This document shows, one piece after another, positions 20,545 through 32,287 of a DNA stretch of 64,000 nt; positions within the stretch are counted from its first letter, which is position 1; every line of letters starts with the position of its first letter. The notes beneath the pieces are model-generated. The model did not search any database. It was not told the DNA's origin and worked only from the letters and a program-made list of their open reading frames with translations. Source of the stretch: Amphiura filiformis (Eukaryota > Echinodermata > Ophiuroidea > Amphilepidida > Amphiuridae); the NCBI RefSeq assembly GCF_039555335.1, contig NC_092635.1, positions 53,387,755 through 53,451,754 of the forward strand, in the 5' to 3' direction. The position numbers and the translations under genes are program-made.

Positions 20545-23500
20545 ATGACGGAAGAAGGGAAGCCTGTGATCCAAATTGCTGCACGAGAACGAGGTAAGTT
20601 ATGATTGGTATTGGGGCATGTAGGGGTAACTAATATTATGTGTGTATTTCTTTGTTTATGGTATTGGTTAGGTCTAAATCAAATAAATTTTGCAAACATT
20701 TATTAACATAAGTTTAATTATGATAATATGGGCAAACACATAGGCCTAATCATAAAAGTAATATCAAAATATGTAGATACATACATGTTTGTGACTACAA
20801 TTTTTTTGTTTTAATAATTTTTGTTTAGCACAAAAGTAAATTGCTTTTTTTTTTCAAAGTCATCTTCACAAATGACACATCAGTCCTCTGACATCAGTCT
20901 ACTTCATCAGACACATCAAATTTATGAGGTCTACCGTCAAATTGGTTTCAACGCCATCTTATCTGACAATGTTTCGTTCTTTATTTGATCAAGACTTCGA
21001 TACTCTGATAAACCAGAGAACATGTATAAACCTGCATCTTTGAATAAACAAGATTCAAGTATATCAGTAGACCATTTTAAAGATTAGAAACACGATACCA
21101 TGTAATATACATGGAGTTGCGAATTTTGTATATACAAGTGTTCTTAAAAGTTTACATGTTTCTACTAATTAAAATTCCAGTGTAATATTATATTATTTTG
21201 CCAAATGAAATATAGCTGAATCCTAATCCTTTTAGTTAATTCTAACTTGCAATAAACAGTGATAAAAGTCAAACTGAATATTTTTGCAATTTGAGGGAAA
21301 ATGGGCTAAATTGTAGTCACAAAATTCTAAGACTTGGGACATGTCTAAGCATTCATAATCTTGAGTATAGGTTAAGAATTAGCTCATAATTTTAATATTT
21401 TATGTTATTTTTGATAATTGGTTATGTCATGAAAAAGATTTGAAAATGTGTTTCCAATAATTAGAATGCAGAACTTGAAATTAGTCTTTGTACAAGTCTT
21501 TGGGCTTGATTGTCACAGCATACGAAAAATGCACCAAAAAGGTATGTTTTTGTCCCTTATTTCCAAAAATTGACCAAATATTAAAATTTTACTTTCATTG
21601 TCAGTTAGAACTAACTAAAGGATTAGGATTTAGCTATATTGGCAAAACATGATATTTTTCGAATTCAAAAAAATTAGTGCTGAACATGGATGGAATAGCT
21701 TGGGTCTGACTCTGAGAATTTAGAGAGAGCATTTGTTTATGCGGAGATCATACAACAGGGTATATTTTCATATTTTTATTTTTCATAAAAAATCATTTCA
21801 AAATACAAACACGATATGGAGGAAAAACCTGGAAGACCAAAAATGCCTGAAAGTTAAAGTCTTTACCTAATCAAATTACTTAAAGGGCATTTCGTGATCC
21901 ACAGCCTCATCCCCCACTTTTCTCAAAAAAAGTTGAGATTTTTATATCACTGGAAACCTCTGGCTACATAATGTTTATGTACAAAATATTTCTTGCAGAT
22001 TAATTCGTTTTGCAAAGATATCGTGAAATTTGAATTTCGTTCTGGTGCACCAGAACAAAATTACAACGCATTGTCTATGGAGCAGTGTAATACACATAAT
22101 CATGCATAACTCATAAATGCAAAATCGGAATCAACTGAAATTTTGGGAATAGGCTTTTTTCGTGGATATGTACTGAAAAATGTCATAAAAAGAGGATGCT
22201 AGGATCACGTAAATACTCCTTTAATCAAAAAAAGACAAGACAAGGGAAATGCTTTAAATTCTGTATAAGGAGTCAAATAAGGGCGACAACTTTTTTTTTG
22301 AGTGAAATATTATTGTTCTAAAGTAAACTTTTTTAGTTGGTGGTGCTGAAATTTTCATTCTTTTGAAAATCAAGAAGCATTATCCCTCAGAATACGATTT
22401 AAACACAAACAATTTATGTGTACTCTCTTTTCAAAATCAATATAAAATTTAACCATCATTATTATGGGTGCTGTGAAAATCATGCACAATTGATTTTTGT
22501 TTTTGTTGAAGTCAATTAGGTCAATGACTACTGAGTCACTAAGTAAGAACTTCTTTGATACAATTGAAATCAATAATGATATGAATGTGTTTATACACAA
22601 CAGACCCAAAGTGAAAATATTAAGTGGTTGCTTTCAATAATATACTTTTTGTTGATTTATAAAAACATAGCAACAATAATCAAAAGTTAAATGGATAAAC
22701 ATTAGTGAGTCTAGATTAAGCACAGAATACCAACCCTAATTTCTGAAAATCCAAACACACTTTGTTTCCAGTCTGTATTTTTTAAAAACTCTAATTGACC
22801 AAAAAATACATGTTTTAAACCAAATTTATCACTTTAACATGTAAACAATAGCATAATAATTGTAGGTTATACATTATTTAGGCAACTACATGTATATTTA
22901 AACAGTCAGAGATTTTACTTTAAAAAAAGTGAGGCCAAACACACATTTTTAAGTCGAAAGGGCATATTAACGACTCATTTTAATACAATTTATGTTTATG
23001 ATCTTTCACAAAGGAAATGAAACAAAAAAGTTTTAATTTTGTCAAAAAAGGTATTCCTAAGTAAAAATTCCAAGTATTGTAAATGTTCAGTGGCTTTATA
23101 TCAGGGCCAGATGTCTAGCTGAGGTCAGGGGCGTAGCCAGCTTTCTTGGTCAGGGGGGGCAAAATAAAATTTTGGGGGCACAGACGAAAAAAATTGCAGT
23201 TGCATCATACAATACATAGAGACTGTATGTCTTTGAGGTTCCCGAAAAAGGCCTTATTGTGATGATGTGTGCGCGTGGCCTTGAAAAAAAAATGGTATTT
23301 TACACTATTTTACGCCCATTATCCCGCTAAAAGGGCTTTATTGTTACAATGTAATGGTAGCGTAGAAGCTGAAAAATTTTGTATTTTACACTATTTTGGC
23401 CCTGATGATTTTTGCTAGAAAAGGGCTCCTTGCCCTTTTTCTTTTCCTTTGCCCTCCTGATTTTCTCTTTCATTTTTTGTCAGAGGGCACTTTTTCTTTC

Positions 23501-26500
23501 ATTTTTTTTTGTCAGGGGGCACTCTGCCCCCCTGCTGGCTACGCTACTGGCTGAGGTGACTACGATAATAAAATTCTTCACATTTTTAGGGGGTTGGTTT
23601 TAGGGAGGGTGACATTTGCTTTCGAATGGGTAGGTTATAGGTGGTTGAAATTTCCCTCCGGGATTGAGTTAGCAAACCAATTTATTTGTTTGTGTGTGTG
23701 TGTGGGGGGGGGGGGCACACTAGTCAAATCCATACCCCTCTTTTAACAAATTTATAAACACCCCACGCATATGTCTGTATCACACCTTGACAACAGGAAA
23801 CAAATTTTGTGCAAACTGCACTGTAGCACGCATTTTCCATATTCAGGGTCTTCTCCTAATTTATAAAAAATGCTTTCAAAAATAAATTATGCACACACCA
23901 CACCTATAAATGCACATCAACCATACGTTGGTAAAACAAAAAAAATAGTAAAAAAAAAAAAAAAATGGCATGTATTTCCCAGGTTCAGGGTGTTCTCTGG
24001 ATTACCCCCCCCCCCTCCGACATGTTACACCTTGAAAATTAAGTGCAAATGGTTCTATGCCCAATATCAGCAAAATACAGTATCTTACGCAGGCCCGTAA
24101 GCAAATGTCACCCTTCCTAAAACCCCAAATTTGAAAAAGTATACAAAAAGTCCCAAAATGTCAGAATTTGCGAGTGTAACAATGCTTTTTTTTTTCCACA
24201 AAATTGCCCCCCCCCTGGAAAAAGGTCAACTTTTTCAAAATCAGCCCCCCCCCAAATGAAATCCTGCGTACGGACCTGATCTTAGGGATTAAAAAATATG
24301 AAACAGCTCAATTTTAATTCTTTAGTAGAACCAACTCAGTATTTGGGTTTTTTTGGGGGGGGATAGGGGCAAAAATATGCAATTATGTTTTCCTTAATAC
24401 AATTGCAGACGTGCAGTGATGTTCAGAATCTTGAGTATAAGCAAAGATATTACTCTAAATATGTGAACAAAAAACTATTTTATGTTAATTACATAATTAT
24501 TGATTTAAAAAAATTGGGTCAAACCTTTTCGGGCTTTTGATGAAGGGGCGGCAAAATTGAATTTTCTTCAGCCCCCCGGGGTTGGGGCGGCCACGGTACG
24601 CCACTGTTACATGACGATAGAGGACATATTTTGCAAATATGTTATACATGCATTTGCGGCTGTTTGCAGGCCTCCACTAACTGAGGAAGGTCCCCCATTG
24701 CAGAGTGGTCCGCAGTTGGAGTGTAGGGTGTGTGTATGTGGTCTCGATTAAAGGCGATTGCACACGTCGCATGCACAGAAGAAACCACAGCCATAAAGTG
24801 TTTTAAGCCCAATTTTAAGCCGTGACTCAATTTAAGATAATTAACCAAACATCTTTGTCTTCTTGTTGTCTTGCAGGTCCTGGACCAGGACGCTATTGCC
24901 TACCATCCACACTTGGATCTAATAATGATATCAGAGTGAGGGCAGAACCATCCTTTTCATTTGGCCTTAAGTTGCCAAACTCAAGTGAGTATTATAATAG
25001 GAGGCCACATGTCACAGGGGAAGTTGCCCAAAGTTGACAAAATTCTCCAAAAATGCCTGAAATTTTGCAACATTTTATAAATGTTACGTAAAGTTCCCCA
25101 AAGCTGCACAACATTGTCTTGACCGCATTGAGATGCGTTGGAAAATTTTGTGAAATATGTGGCCACATTATGCAGCTTACGCTGAGGGCGAAGCAAATTT
25201 GAAAACTTTTGAGCATTTTTTCAGCAACTTTACGCAATTTTGAATGTTAAGCAATTTTGTGAAACTTTGAATAACTTTTGAGAAACTCTAAATCAAGTTT
25301 GTGGAACTAAGCATGATTTCGAGGAAGTTTTAAGCAAGTTTGTGAAACTTTATACAATTTTGACAATTTTTTACCACTTCAGGCAATTTCCCCTGTGACA
25401 TGGGGTCCAATAGGCCTATAAGTAAACTAAGGTAGATTTGATTCAAATTCTAAACAATATCAAGAAAACCAAAATGCTTCAACAGTTTTTTTCCTATCAA
25501 TGGTTAATATAAAGTGGGTGGATCAAAATTGCTGCAAAAAGTGAACATTTTGAGATCAAAAAATGCACAATGATTTGCCAAAAAACGCCAAAAAAAACCC
25601 AAGATTTCCCGAAAAAACACATTAAAAAAAAAAGGATAAAGAAGTTATGGACCCTAAATTACTTGTTATTTGAAGCTTTTAACCAGAGAAATACTGCTAA
25701 GTTAAAAATTCTGATGGTTTTTTTTCAAAGCTGGATATTAAAAGTTGTACATTTGAATTACTTTTGCTTCTATTGAACATGAACAGCTAGCAATGCAGTT
25801 AATTCAATGTCCCTGGCTGATCAATAGAAGCATCTGTGATAGAAGTAACAGTAATTAAAATGTACAACTTTATCCAGCTTTGAAAACAAACCTCACAATT
25901 TTTAACTTTTTAGCACTATTTCTGTTTTCTTTCTTTCAATTGTGGCAGCGAATACTGCCTGACTTCCAAAAAGTGAATCTTTTTATTAAAAAAAATATCA
26001 AAAAGCAGGCCTTCATGGATTCTTTTTGGAGGGGTTGCCACTTGCCAGGGGTCCGCACCCCTCTGCTTACGGGCATGTGCTATTATTATTACTGTGTTAT
26101 TCAAATAGGTATATCTACTAACATGTACATCTCAATCTTTCATTTTATTTTCAGTTTTCCAGAAGAGCATAGGAATGGGACCTAAGTATAACATAGAGAA
26201 AAATGCAACCAGATTTGGCAAAGATGGCACACCAGCTTATTCAATCCTTGGAAGGCCAAAAGATCTTCGTAAGTACCCAGTTTGGTTGGGATTTTGATTT
26301 GAAAATACCACAAAAGATCATAGACTGTGAAATCCATTCAAAAATTATTACATCAGGGGCATGCCTTGTGGGATTCTAGACTCATTCCATTTGCTAACAA
26401 ATAGCTGCAAAGTTAACAAGAACTGTCTTTAAAAAGACATTGCCAGGGATGAAGATCATGTTTCATGCCCTTATTAAAGGGCGCAGCTGCATGAAAAATA

Positions 26501-28181
26501 GCATTTTTTGGCAACTACTTATCAAATATTCTGAAACTTTGATGATTAACTGTCAAATGTTGTTAATATTTGACAATGTCATACTTTTTGACATGAAAGT
26601 TGACACATTGTCAAAATTAGTGACATAAACAAAACAAGTACATGTATATCAAAATTTGACACCTGTAATGTTAACAAGTACATAAGTGTATAATGTCAGG
26701 AGGCTGAGCTTTTCATACTCTAAGGGATACACCATTCGATTCTCGGGGGGGCATGGGAGTTTGGGTCAGGTGGAATTTGTTTTTTTCGCCACAGGAAGGT
26801 GGTGGAATTTTTTTTTTTCGCTACCTTTGGCAGGAAATTTTCCAGAACATTTCTAGACCTTTCAATCTGCAAAGGTTTATCGGCATTGGCAAAGTGAATT
26901 CTGGTAAAATATAATACAGGAATGAATCAATTAGACCTGCACTCTAAGAAATAAAGAATTCTAAATAGAACCCTTTTTGTCCTCTCAGGAGAACCCTCCC
27001 TCTTGAACCTCTCAAAAAGGTTCATTTTGGAGAACCCTTACAGGTTTTCTAAAGAACCGAAAACGGATCAGTATCACATTTTTGAAGCCATTTTCGACGG
27101 TTTTGGAACCATTTTTGGTTCTTTAGAGAACCTCTAAGGGTTCTCCTGAGAAGACAACTTTCGAACCTTTATTTCTTAAAGTGTGGAACAATACACATAC
27201 AGTCATTGCATTCTGAATTATTTTATATAATCCACACTCCCCCTGTGGAATATTTTTGACATATATCTTCAACAGGGGGAGTATCTCCTTCCCTCACAGA
27301 GGGTATATGAAATTTGAATGGAAGTGCTTAATGTGTTCGTCCCATTTGAAATTCATAATACCTGTTTTTCTGTGGAAGATATTTCCAACATCTTCAACAT
27401 GGGTAGTGTGGATTTTATATGGAATTCATATACATATACTGTAAAAGTAGAAATTTTCGCGAGGTTTTTATTTTCGCGAATTTCGCGAGTGGACATAAAA
27501 TCGCGAAAATAAAAACTCATAAAATAACCTTTTGCATTAGGTTTCTATTGTAGCAATATCAAAACCGTGAAATTTAATTCTCGCGCAATTGACAAAATCT
27601 TCAAAATCGCGAAAATATCTTCTCGCGAAAATATTGACTTTTACAGTACTTTTTATCATTGTATTTTAATTTAATTCTGTATTTTTTACCACCCAGAGCC
27701 CTTCAACACACCATCACCCTATGCATATAGCCCAGAGAAATGCCATCCACAGGGTGAAAAACATGCCCCAAAGTATTCCATGGGAGCCAGAACACGTCTT
27801 AGGAAAAACGACCAAATCCCTGCATCCAACAGTTATAACCTACCCCATATGATTGGAGGGAAAACCATTGGAAGAACCACACAGCCAAGTTACTCTCTCA
27901 GAGGTCGACCCACCGTTGGCAGCTATCTTGAAGATATGGCAAAGGCTCCTGGACCAGGTAGCCACAGTGTAGTGGCACCAGATGTATACAGAGGCAAGAA
28001 GCCAAGTTATTCTATGTTAGGGAGAAACGTTATGCCTGGAGACAATACACAGAAGCCAGGACCAGGAGCACATAGTCCAGAGAAAGTTATAGTTACTAAG
28101 AAAGCAGCGCCAAAGTATTCCATAGGTTCTAAGCATTCAGAATTTTTATGTCCTGTTATAGTACCTGATGTAAGTGATTAA
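20545..28181 (+). CDS. CIMAP1: CIMAP1/ODF3 (SHIPPO1) family protein, copy 2
   Basis: Four exons, 20545-20593, 24877-24984, 26155-26268 and 27697-28181, encode 251 residues. All three introns are phase 1 and interrupt the protein at the same places as in copy 1 (after IAARER-G, after the second repeat, and before the TPSPYAYSPEK block). Repeats: GPGPGRYCLPS (17-27), GMGPKY in the second exon junction region, TPSPYAYSPEK, APGPGSH and KPGPGAHSPEK, ending IGSKHSEFLCPV. Length and C-terminus fit ODF3/CIMAP1 (human 254). It lacks the Ser/Arg-rich N-terminal extension of copy 1. The second repeat has lost the usual SPGP (reads MGP). Introns total about 6.9 kb against 1.2 kb in copy 1, largely owing to MITE insertions. 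A role in sperm flagellum or cilia is known for the family and inferred here. Confidence 0.94.
21880..22224 (+). mobile_element. Family A TTAA MITE, copy 4 (CIMAP1 copy 2 intron 1)
   Basis: 345 bp, TTAA at both ends, same orientation as copy 1, intact centre (TTCGTTCTGGTGCACCAGAA). Lies within intron 1. Confidence 0.88.
22225..23117. other. CIMAP1 copy 2 intron 1, unannotated part
   Basis: AT-rich intronic sequence without recognised repeats or exons. Confidence 0.45.
23126..23549. mobile_element. hAT-like non-autonomous element with 8-bp target duplication
   Basis: Ends are CAGGGGCGTAGCCAG (left) and CTGGCTACGCTACTG (right), inverted with 13 of 15 matches. The element is flanked by identical 8-bp sequences GCTGAGGT at 23118-23125 and 23550-23557, as hAT transposases produce. 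The interior is G-rich with GGGGGCA-type words and no coding capacity. Confidence 0.85.
23558..24544. other. CIMAP1 copy 2 intron 1, G/C-run-rich part
   Basis: Several G or C homopolymer runs (23704-23715, 24006-24015, 24208-24217, 24245-24252) and an A run near 23948-23965. Probably decayed transposon sequence. No exon seen. Confidence 0.4.
24545..24606. repeat. Second copy of GGCGGCAAAATTGAATTTTC end block
   Basis: Matches 17938-18010 closely, including the final ACGCCACTG. Only the terminus remains. Confidence 0.65.
25005..25405. mobile_element. Family E element with CCATGTCACAGGGGAA ends
   Basis: Left CCACATGTCACAGGGGAA and right TTCCCCTGTGACATGGGG form an inverted pair of about 20 bp around 400 bp of AT-rich sequence. 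It starts only 20 bp after the exon 2 donor of CIMAP1 copy 2, so it landed close to the splice site without destroying it. Confidence 0.78.
26940..27183. mobile_element. MITE with CACTYTAAGAAATAAAG ends
   Basis: Inverted ends CACTCTAAGAAATAAAG and CTTTATTTCTTAAAGTG (one mismatch in 17) flank 244 bp whose inner arms (AGGAGAACCCTC..., GGTTCTTTAGAGAACC) are also largely palindromic. In intron 3 of CIMAP1 copy 2. Confidence 0.82.
27228..27428. mobile_element. Family G foldback MITE, copy 1
   Basis: Palindromic block with ATCCACACTCCCCCTGTGGA on the left and GTAGTGTGGATTTTATATGG on the right. Related copies at 28231, 54291, 55411 and 56303. Confidence 0.7.
27437..27648. mobile_element. TA-flanked MITE with CTGTAAAAGT ends and TTTTCGCG words
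   Basis: Ends TACTGTAAAAGT and ACTTTTACAGTA with TA on each side. Internally, words such as TTTTCGCGA and TCGCGAAAA recur about eight times in both orientations. It ends 48 bp before the exon 4 acceptor of CIMAP1 copy 2. Ends and TA target site fit a Tc1/mariner-type MITE. Confidence 0.85.
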
Positions 28182-28230
28182 CATTTTTGGTTTCTTTGGT
28201 AACTTTGCAACTCCTATATAACATGTATTG

Positions 28231-28415
28231 TGCTATTCCAGCTGAAATCCATACACCCCTGTTATCATGACCTTTAATCTTCAATGCAGGTTGTGTGAAT
28301 TTCAAATGGGGTTACCTGAAAGGGTGACTCCATTTGAAGTCTACACTCCCTGTGTTGTGAAGATTCAGGTCATGTCTTCCATAGGTGTATCATGATGGAT
28401 TTCAACTGGATTGCC
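28231..28415. mobile_element. Family G foldback MITE, copy 2 (3' flank of CIMAP1 copy 2)
   Basis: Begins 50 bp after the stop codon: GCTATTCCAGCTGAAATCCA on the left, TGGATTTCAACTGGATTGCC on the right, with largely palindromic arms. It is probably part of the 3' UTR. Confidence 0.75.
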
Positions 28416-29134
28416 AATTGAAAGCATGGTTGGATCAGTTTGAATCCACACCAACTTATTCAAACCAGTTCAATGTTTGAGCCATTCCAGATCCAGTTAA
28501 ACATGTGGAGGTATTGGGATTATAAACAGTCTTAGCTAGCCACCCATCCACCTGTCATTTTGGACTGGCAGTTTGCTCCTGGGACAGGCATAATTAATGC
28601 CTCTTGGAGATGAAGTTCTGTGAACTCAAAACAAGACCAGACTAATAATTAAAGGCTACAGCAACTGACTAAACCCTCGGAAGGAGGGTGTAGACATCTG
28701 GTTTGTGTTTTCAGAGTCAAATTTTGGACATGCAGTTTTCACTAATTTGAACTATTAACCCAATAATTCTGATAGCAAATGAATTTATTATCAAATTGCT
28801 CACGATTCTTGTTTTAAAAAGTAATCTTGCCAATTTCAAAGCGACATTATGCACATTGCAAAAGAAATGAACCAGGAGTATGAGACCAACCATATGGGCC
28901 TGATAACTTAGGAAAACTTAGTCTTGAGTAATATTTGGGGTGACCAAGAATTGTATATCAAAACAGATTAATCCCAGAATACAGTCAGTCTACTCTGAAG
29001 TACAAAGTAGCAACGCGGACGCACACATCTGTACCAAATGATATTTTATCTACAGGAATTTGGAACATAGATAAAAATTCATTCTTGGGTAGCAATTTTC
29101 AGATTTTCAACCAAAAACAGTAAATAAAAATGTG
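28416..29134. other. Intergenic / possible 3' UTR of CIMAP1 copy 2
   Basis: No repeat or exon recognised. There is no clear AATAAA close to the stop codon, so the transcript end is unknown. Confidence 0.4.
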
Positions 29135-29142
29135 ATAATGGG

Positions 29143-29764
29143 CAAGCCTCAAAATAAGCAGATCTGGACCAGGAGCCACACATTTGGAAAAAGCAGCTCC
29201 TGGTCCTGTGACTATCTAGTGAACCAGGAGCCATTTTTAAAGAGCTAAGAGTCATTTAAATTTCAGTTGTACACATTAAATACAAAACCTGCTTTAAAGA
29301 AGGATTTTGTGATCCTAGCATCCTCTTTTATGACATTTTTCAGTAGATATCCACGAAAAAAGCTTATTTCAAAAATTTCAGTTGATTCCGATTTTGCGTT
29401 TGCGAGTTATGCATGATTATGTGTATTACACTGCTCCATAGACAATGTGTTGTAATTTCGTTCTGGTGCACCAGAACGAAATTCAAATTTGGCGATATTT
29501 TTGCTAAACGAATTAATCTGCAAGAAATATTTAGTACATAAACATTATGTAGCCAGAGGTATCCAGTGGTGTAAAAATCTCAACTTTTTTTGGGAAAAGT
29601 GGGGGATGAGGCTGTGGATCACGAAATGCCCCTTTAACTACCAGGCTCTATTAAAACAAAATTAATGTAGAGCCTGGTTCATATGATTTTGGTATGGACC
29701 AGGAGCCAAAATGTTATGACCATTGGGTAAATGAATCATGGGTGCCTGCTTATTTTGAAGCTTG
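29143..29764. mobile_element. hAT-like element H, copy 1, interrupted by family A copy 5
   Basis: Inverted ends CAAGCCTCAAAATAAGCAG and (reverse complement of right) CAAGCTTCAAAATAAGCAG, one mismatch in 19, flanked by identical 8-bp ATAATGGG at 29135-29142 and 29765-29772. Interior words GGACCAGGAGCC and GCTCCTGGTCC recur in both orientations. A 344-bp family A element sits inside, so the original element was about 280 bp. Confidence 0.88.
29294..29637 (-). mobile_element. Family A TTAA MITE, copy 5, nested in element H
   Basis: Full-length copy bounded by TTAA (29294-29297 and 29634-29637). Its insertion splits element H, so family A was active after H arrived here. Confidence 0.9.
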
Positions 29765-29772
29765 ATAATGGG

Positions 29773-30834
29773 TAAAAATATATACTTAAGGTTCAGTTAA
29801 GAATTATTATGCTATGTATAAATTTGCAATGTATTCAAATGTGAATTTAAGATGTTCTTCTTATGATAATACTGCTGTATATCTTTGCAAAATTTTGAAG
29901 TTTTTTGTACATGTATAATTACTTTCTATTGTATGCAGTTGAACTGCATAAGTTGTATATTTACATACTGGCTATGTGTAGATTGTATAATATTAATTAG
30001 TGTATGAGGGTATGTTAACCCTAGTAATTAAGTAAGACAATACATTATTTGAAAGGTTGCTTGAAACAAGTTTCTTATCCCAGGATCTCTTGGGCCTCCT
30101 ATATAATAATTGCCCAAGTAAGCTACATGTATAGTGTATCTCATCTCAAGTTGAGAGAAACGCTGTGTTGGATTTCAATGTGGCAGATTTGAATCAGTGT
30201 GTTTATACGTTCTACGCTTGTGTACATACGCCCTGCAGGATAAGGTTCGTGCACAATTCAAATCTGCCACTGTGAAATCCAACATGGTGATGAGACAGAC
30301 TGCATCTCTAGGATCCTTGCATAGAAAATCTATATTATTTGAAATTAATACATTTCAGGAAATTGCTTAAACCTAAAGTAAATAAATTACAACCACATCT
30401 ACAGAATTTGTCTGCAAATCGAGACAAATTAAATTGTTAAAGAAAATGTGTAGGAAGTGTTGAGAAACACATATTTTTAACAACCAATTTAATAAACGTT
30501 CCTAACTTTATCTTTGTAAAAAAAATACACTCTGTATAGAAAACACAGATGGGCACATAAAAATGTTTCATAATAAATTTCTGGAAGCACAACAAATGTA
30601 ATATTGATCATGGGCGGGCCCAGAAACCTTTTGACCCCTGGGGGTTAAAAGGTGACCCATGCAAATAGGCTGTTACTGGCGTAAACCTGCCACCCCACCC
30701 CAGGCACGTAGAAGCCGATAGATCAAACTAACCAGACTATTCAGGTTATGAATTAACAATGCCTTAATTGCTACCTCACTTTTAGAACTATATTATTTTA
30801 CTTTTTAACAGACTATGGTGACCATTTTACATGT
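29773..30834. other. Intergenic with one small foldback
   Basis: Positions about 30160-30288 form an inverted repeat: TGTTGGATTTCAATGTGGCA and TGCCACTGTGAAATCCAACA, each continuing inward through GATTTGAAT / ATTCAAATC. The remainder is featureless. Confidence 0.6.
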
Positions 30835-31459
30835 TTAAGGTGGTTATGGAGGCATTATAAAAGTGCTCTAAGCATGTTTTAAACAGATTAATTCAGTAGA
30901 GCAAAGTACACTGATCAATATGCCTTTTGTTTGAGTCAATCGGACATACGGTTTTCAAAATATATCAATTTATATTTTCTTTGTATCTTATTGTTTTTAT
31001 CAATAATCAATAAAGTTAATGAGCTAAAATGACTGAAGCTCATTAACATATAATTTTGCCAATATAAAACATGCATAAATATTAGGGTACTTTTAATACT
31101 TTTGACCTGAAAGTTGGTCAAAGTGTTTCTAATATGTTCTAATGTATTAAAAGTGAAGCCTGAACATTTATGCATTGCATATTTGCATAATTAATTAGCA
31201 TTTAAAAATTAGCTCATTAATAATGCAAATATGCAGTCCTTTTTAGCTCATTAACTATATTATTATTGACAAATACAAAGACTGACAATAGAAAAATAAA
31301 TATAAATTGATATATTTTGAAAACCATATTAATAAAGCCTTTACAGTCCGATTAGCTCAAAAAAAGGCATATTGATCAGTGTACTTTGGATCAAACTGAA
31401 TTAATCTGTTAAAAACATGCATTTAGAGCACTTTTATAATGCCTCCATAACCACCTTAA
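30835..31459. mobile_element. 625-bp foldback element with TTAA ends
   Basis: TTAAGGTGGTTATGGAGGCA on the left and TGCCTCCATAACCACCTTAA on the right are perfect inverted ends. The arms continue inward for roughly 230 bp each (about 30835-31070 and 31220-31459) with moderate divergence. The central part has AT-rich ATTAATGAGCT-type palindromes. Confidence 0.88.
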
Positions 31460-31724
31460 GTAAGTATACAAGTAGTGTAATACAATGTAATGTTTAAAAT
31501 GAACTCCTCAAAAAGTTTGGAAAGTTTTTTCAAGCATTTGCATCTCAGATTATTCGTGACATGCTTGTATCGTGTTGAATATCAAATGGGCAGCTAATTT
31601 ACACCACATTTGAAACAATCACCTTTTTTACAACTGAGTACACATCTTATGAATATGAATGTATGGATCTCAAACAGAATTTGAGATATAGATGCTTGAA
31701 AAAACTTTTTAGGAGTTTAGTAGT
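31460..31724. other. Intergenic, nothing recognised
   Basis: Short spacer. AACTCCTCAAAAAGTTTGGA near 31501 and ACTTTTTAGGAGTTTAG near 31705 are weakly inverted, possibly the ends of another element. Confidence 0.35.
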
Positions 31725-31726
31725 TA

Positions 31727-31903
31727 CAGTGGAACCTCATGAACACAAAATTGTCAGGGACTTGGATTTTAGTTTGTGTTAACAGGATTTTATGTTATCA
31801 GGTCATAAGATGTATACATTGTATAGGACTTACAAGATATTTTGTGTTATTAATTAATGTATTAACTTTGTATTAACATATTTGTGTTAACAAGTTTCCA
31901 CTA
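31727..31903. mobile_element. pogo/Tigger-like MITE
   Basis: Starts TA-CAGTGGAACCTC and ends TTTCCACTA-TA, with inner TGTTAACA/TGTTAACACAAA blocks in inverted order. CAGTGGAACCTC-type ends and a TA target are typical of pogo-group non-autonomous elements. Confidence 0.72.
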
Positions 31904-31905
31904 TA

Positions 31906-32095
31906 CCGTAAAGATTCTCTTAATGGTGCATGGGCTCCCTTGATTTAGTTTGGGCCTAAAACTAAAAATGCCCTCCCATAAAAACCCACTAGCAAATAAG
32001 CTTAATTTTTGTTAGGATTTTCGGAGGGAGCTCTTGACTATTATATGAAATTTACCCAAGTAGCCCATGTGCACCATCAGGCAAATCTTTATGTG
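31906..32095. mobile_element. MITE abutting the pogo-like element
   Basis: Inverted ends CCGTAAAGATTCTCTTAATG / (reverse complement of right) CATAAAGATTTGCCTGATGG, then TGGTGCA(CA)TGGGCT in both. It starts two bases after the previous element's end. Confidence 0.72.
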
Positions 32096-32147
32096 TTCTT
32101 TCATTTTAGACACATGAGATCAAATAAAACCAGTTTAGAAATTTAGA

Positions 32148-32287
32148 CATTAGGCTGAGGCACCCTATTAAGCGTAATAGCTTTGGATATTTAATCATTT
32201 TTCACCCGACTTACCTGGGTGAAAAATCAATAAAATAATTAAATGTCCTAAGCTAATGTTAGATAGGGTGCCTCCACCTAATGATGC
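32148..32287. mobile_element. Small foldback MITE
   Basis: Arms TTAGGCTGAGGCACCCTAT and its inverted counterpart ATAGGGTGCCTCCACCTAA, continuing inward to a TTTTTCACCCG/CTGGGTGAAAAA stem. About 140 bp in all. Confidence 0.78.
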
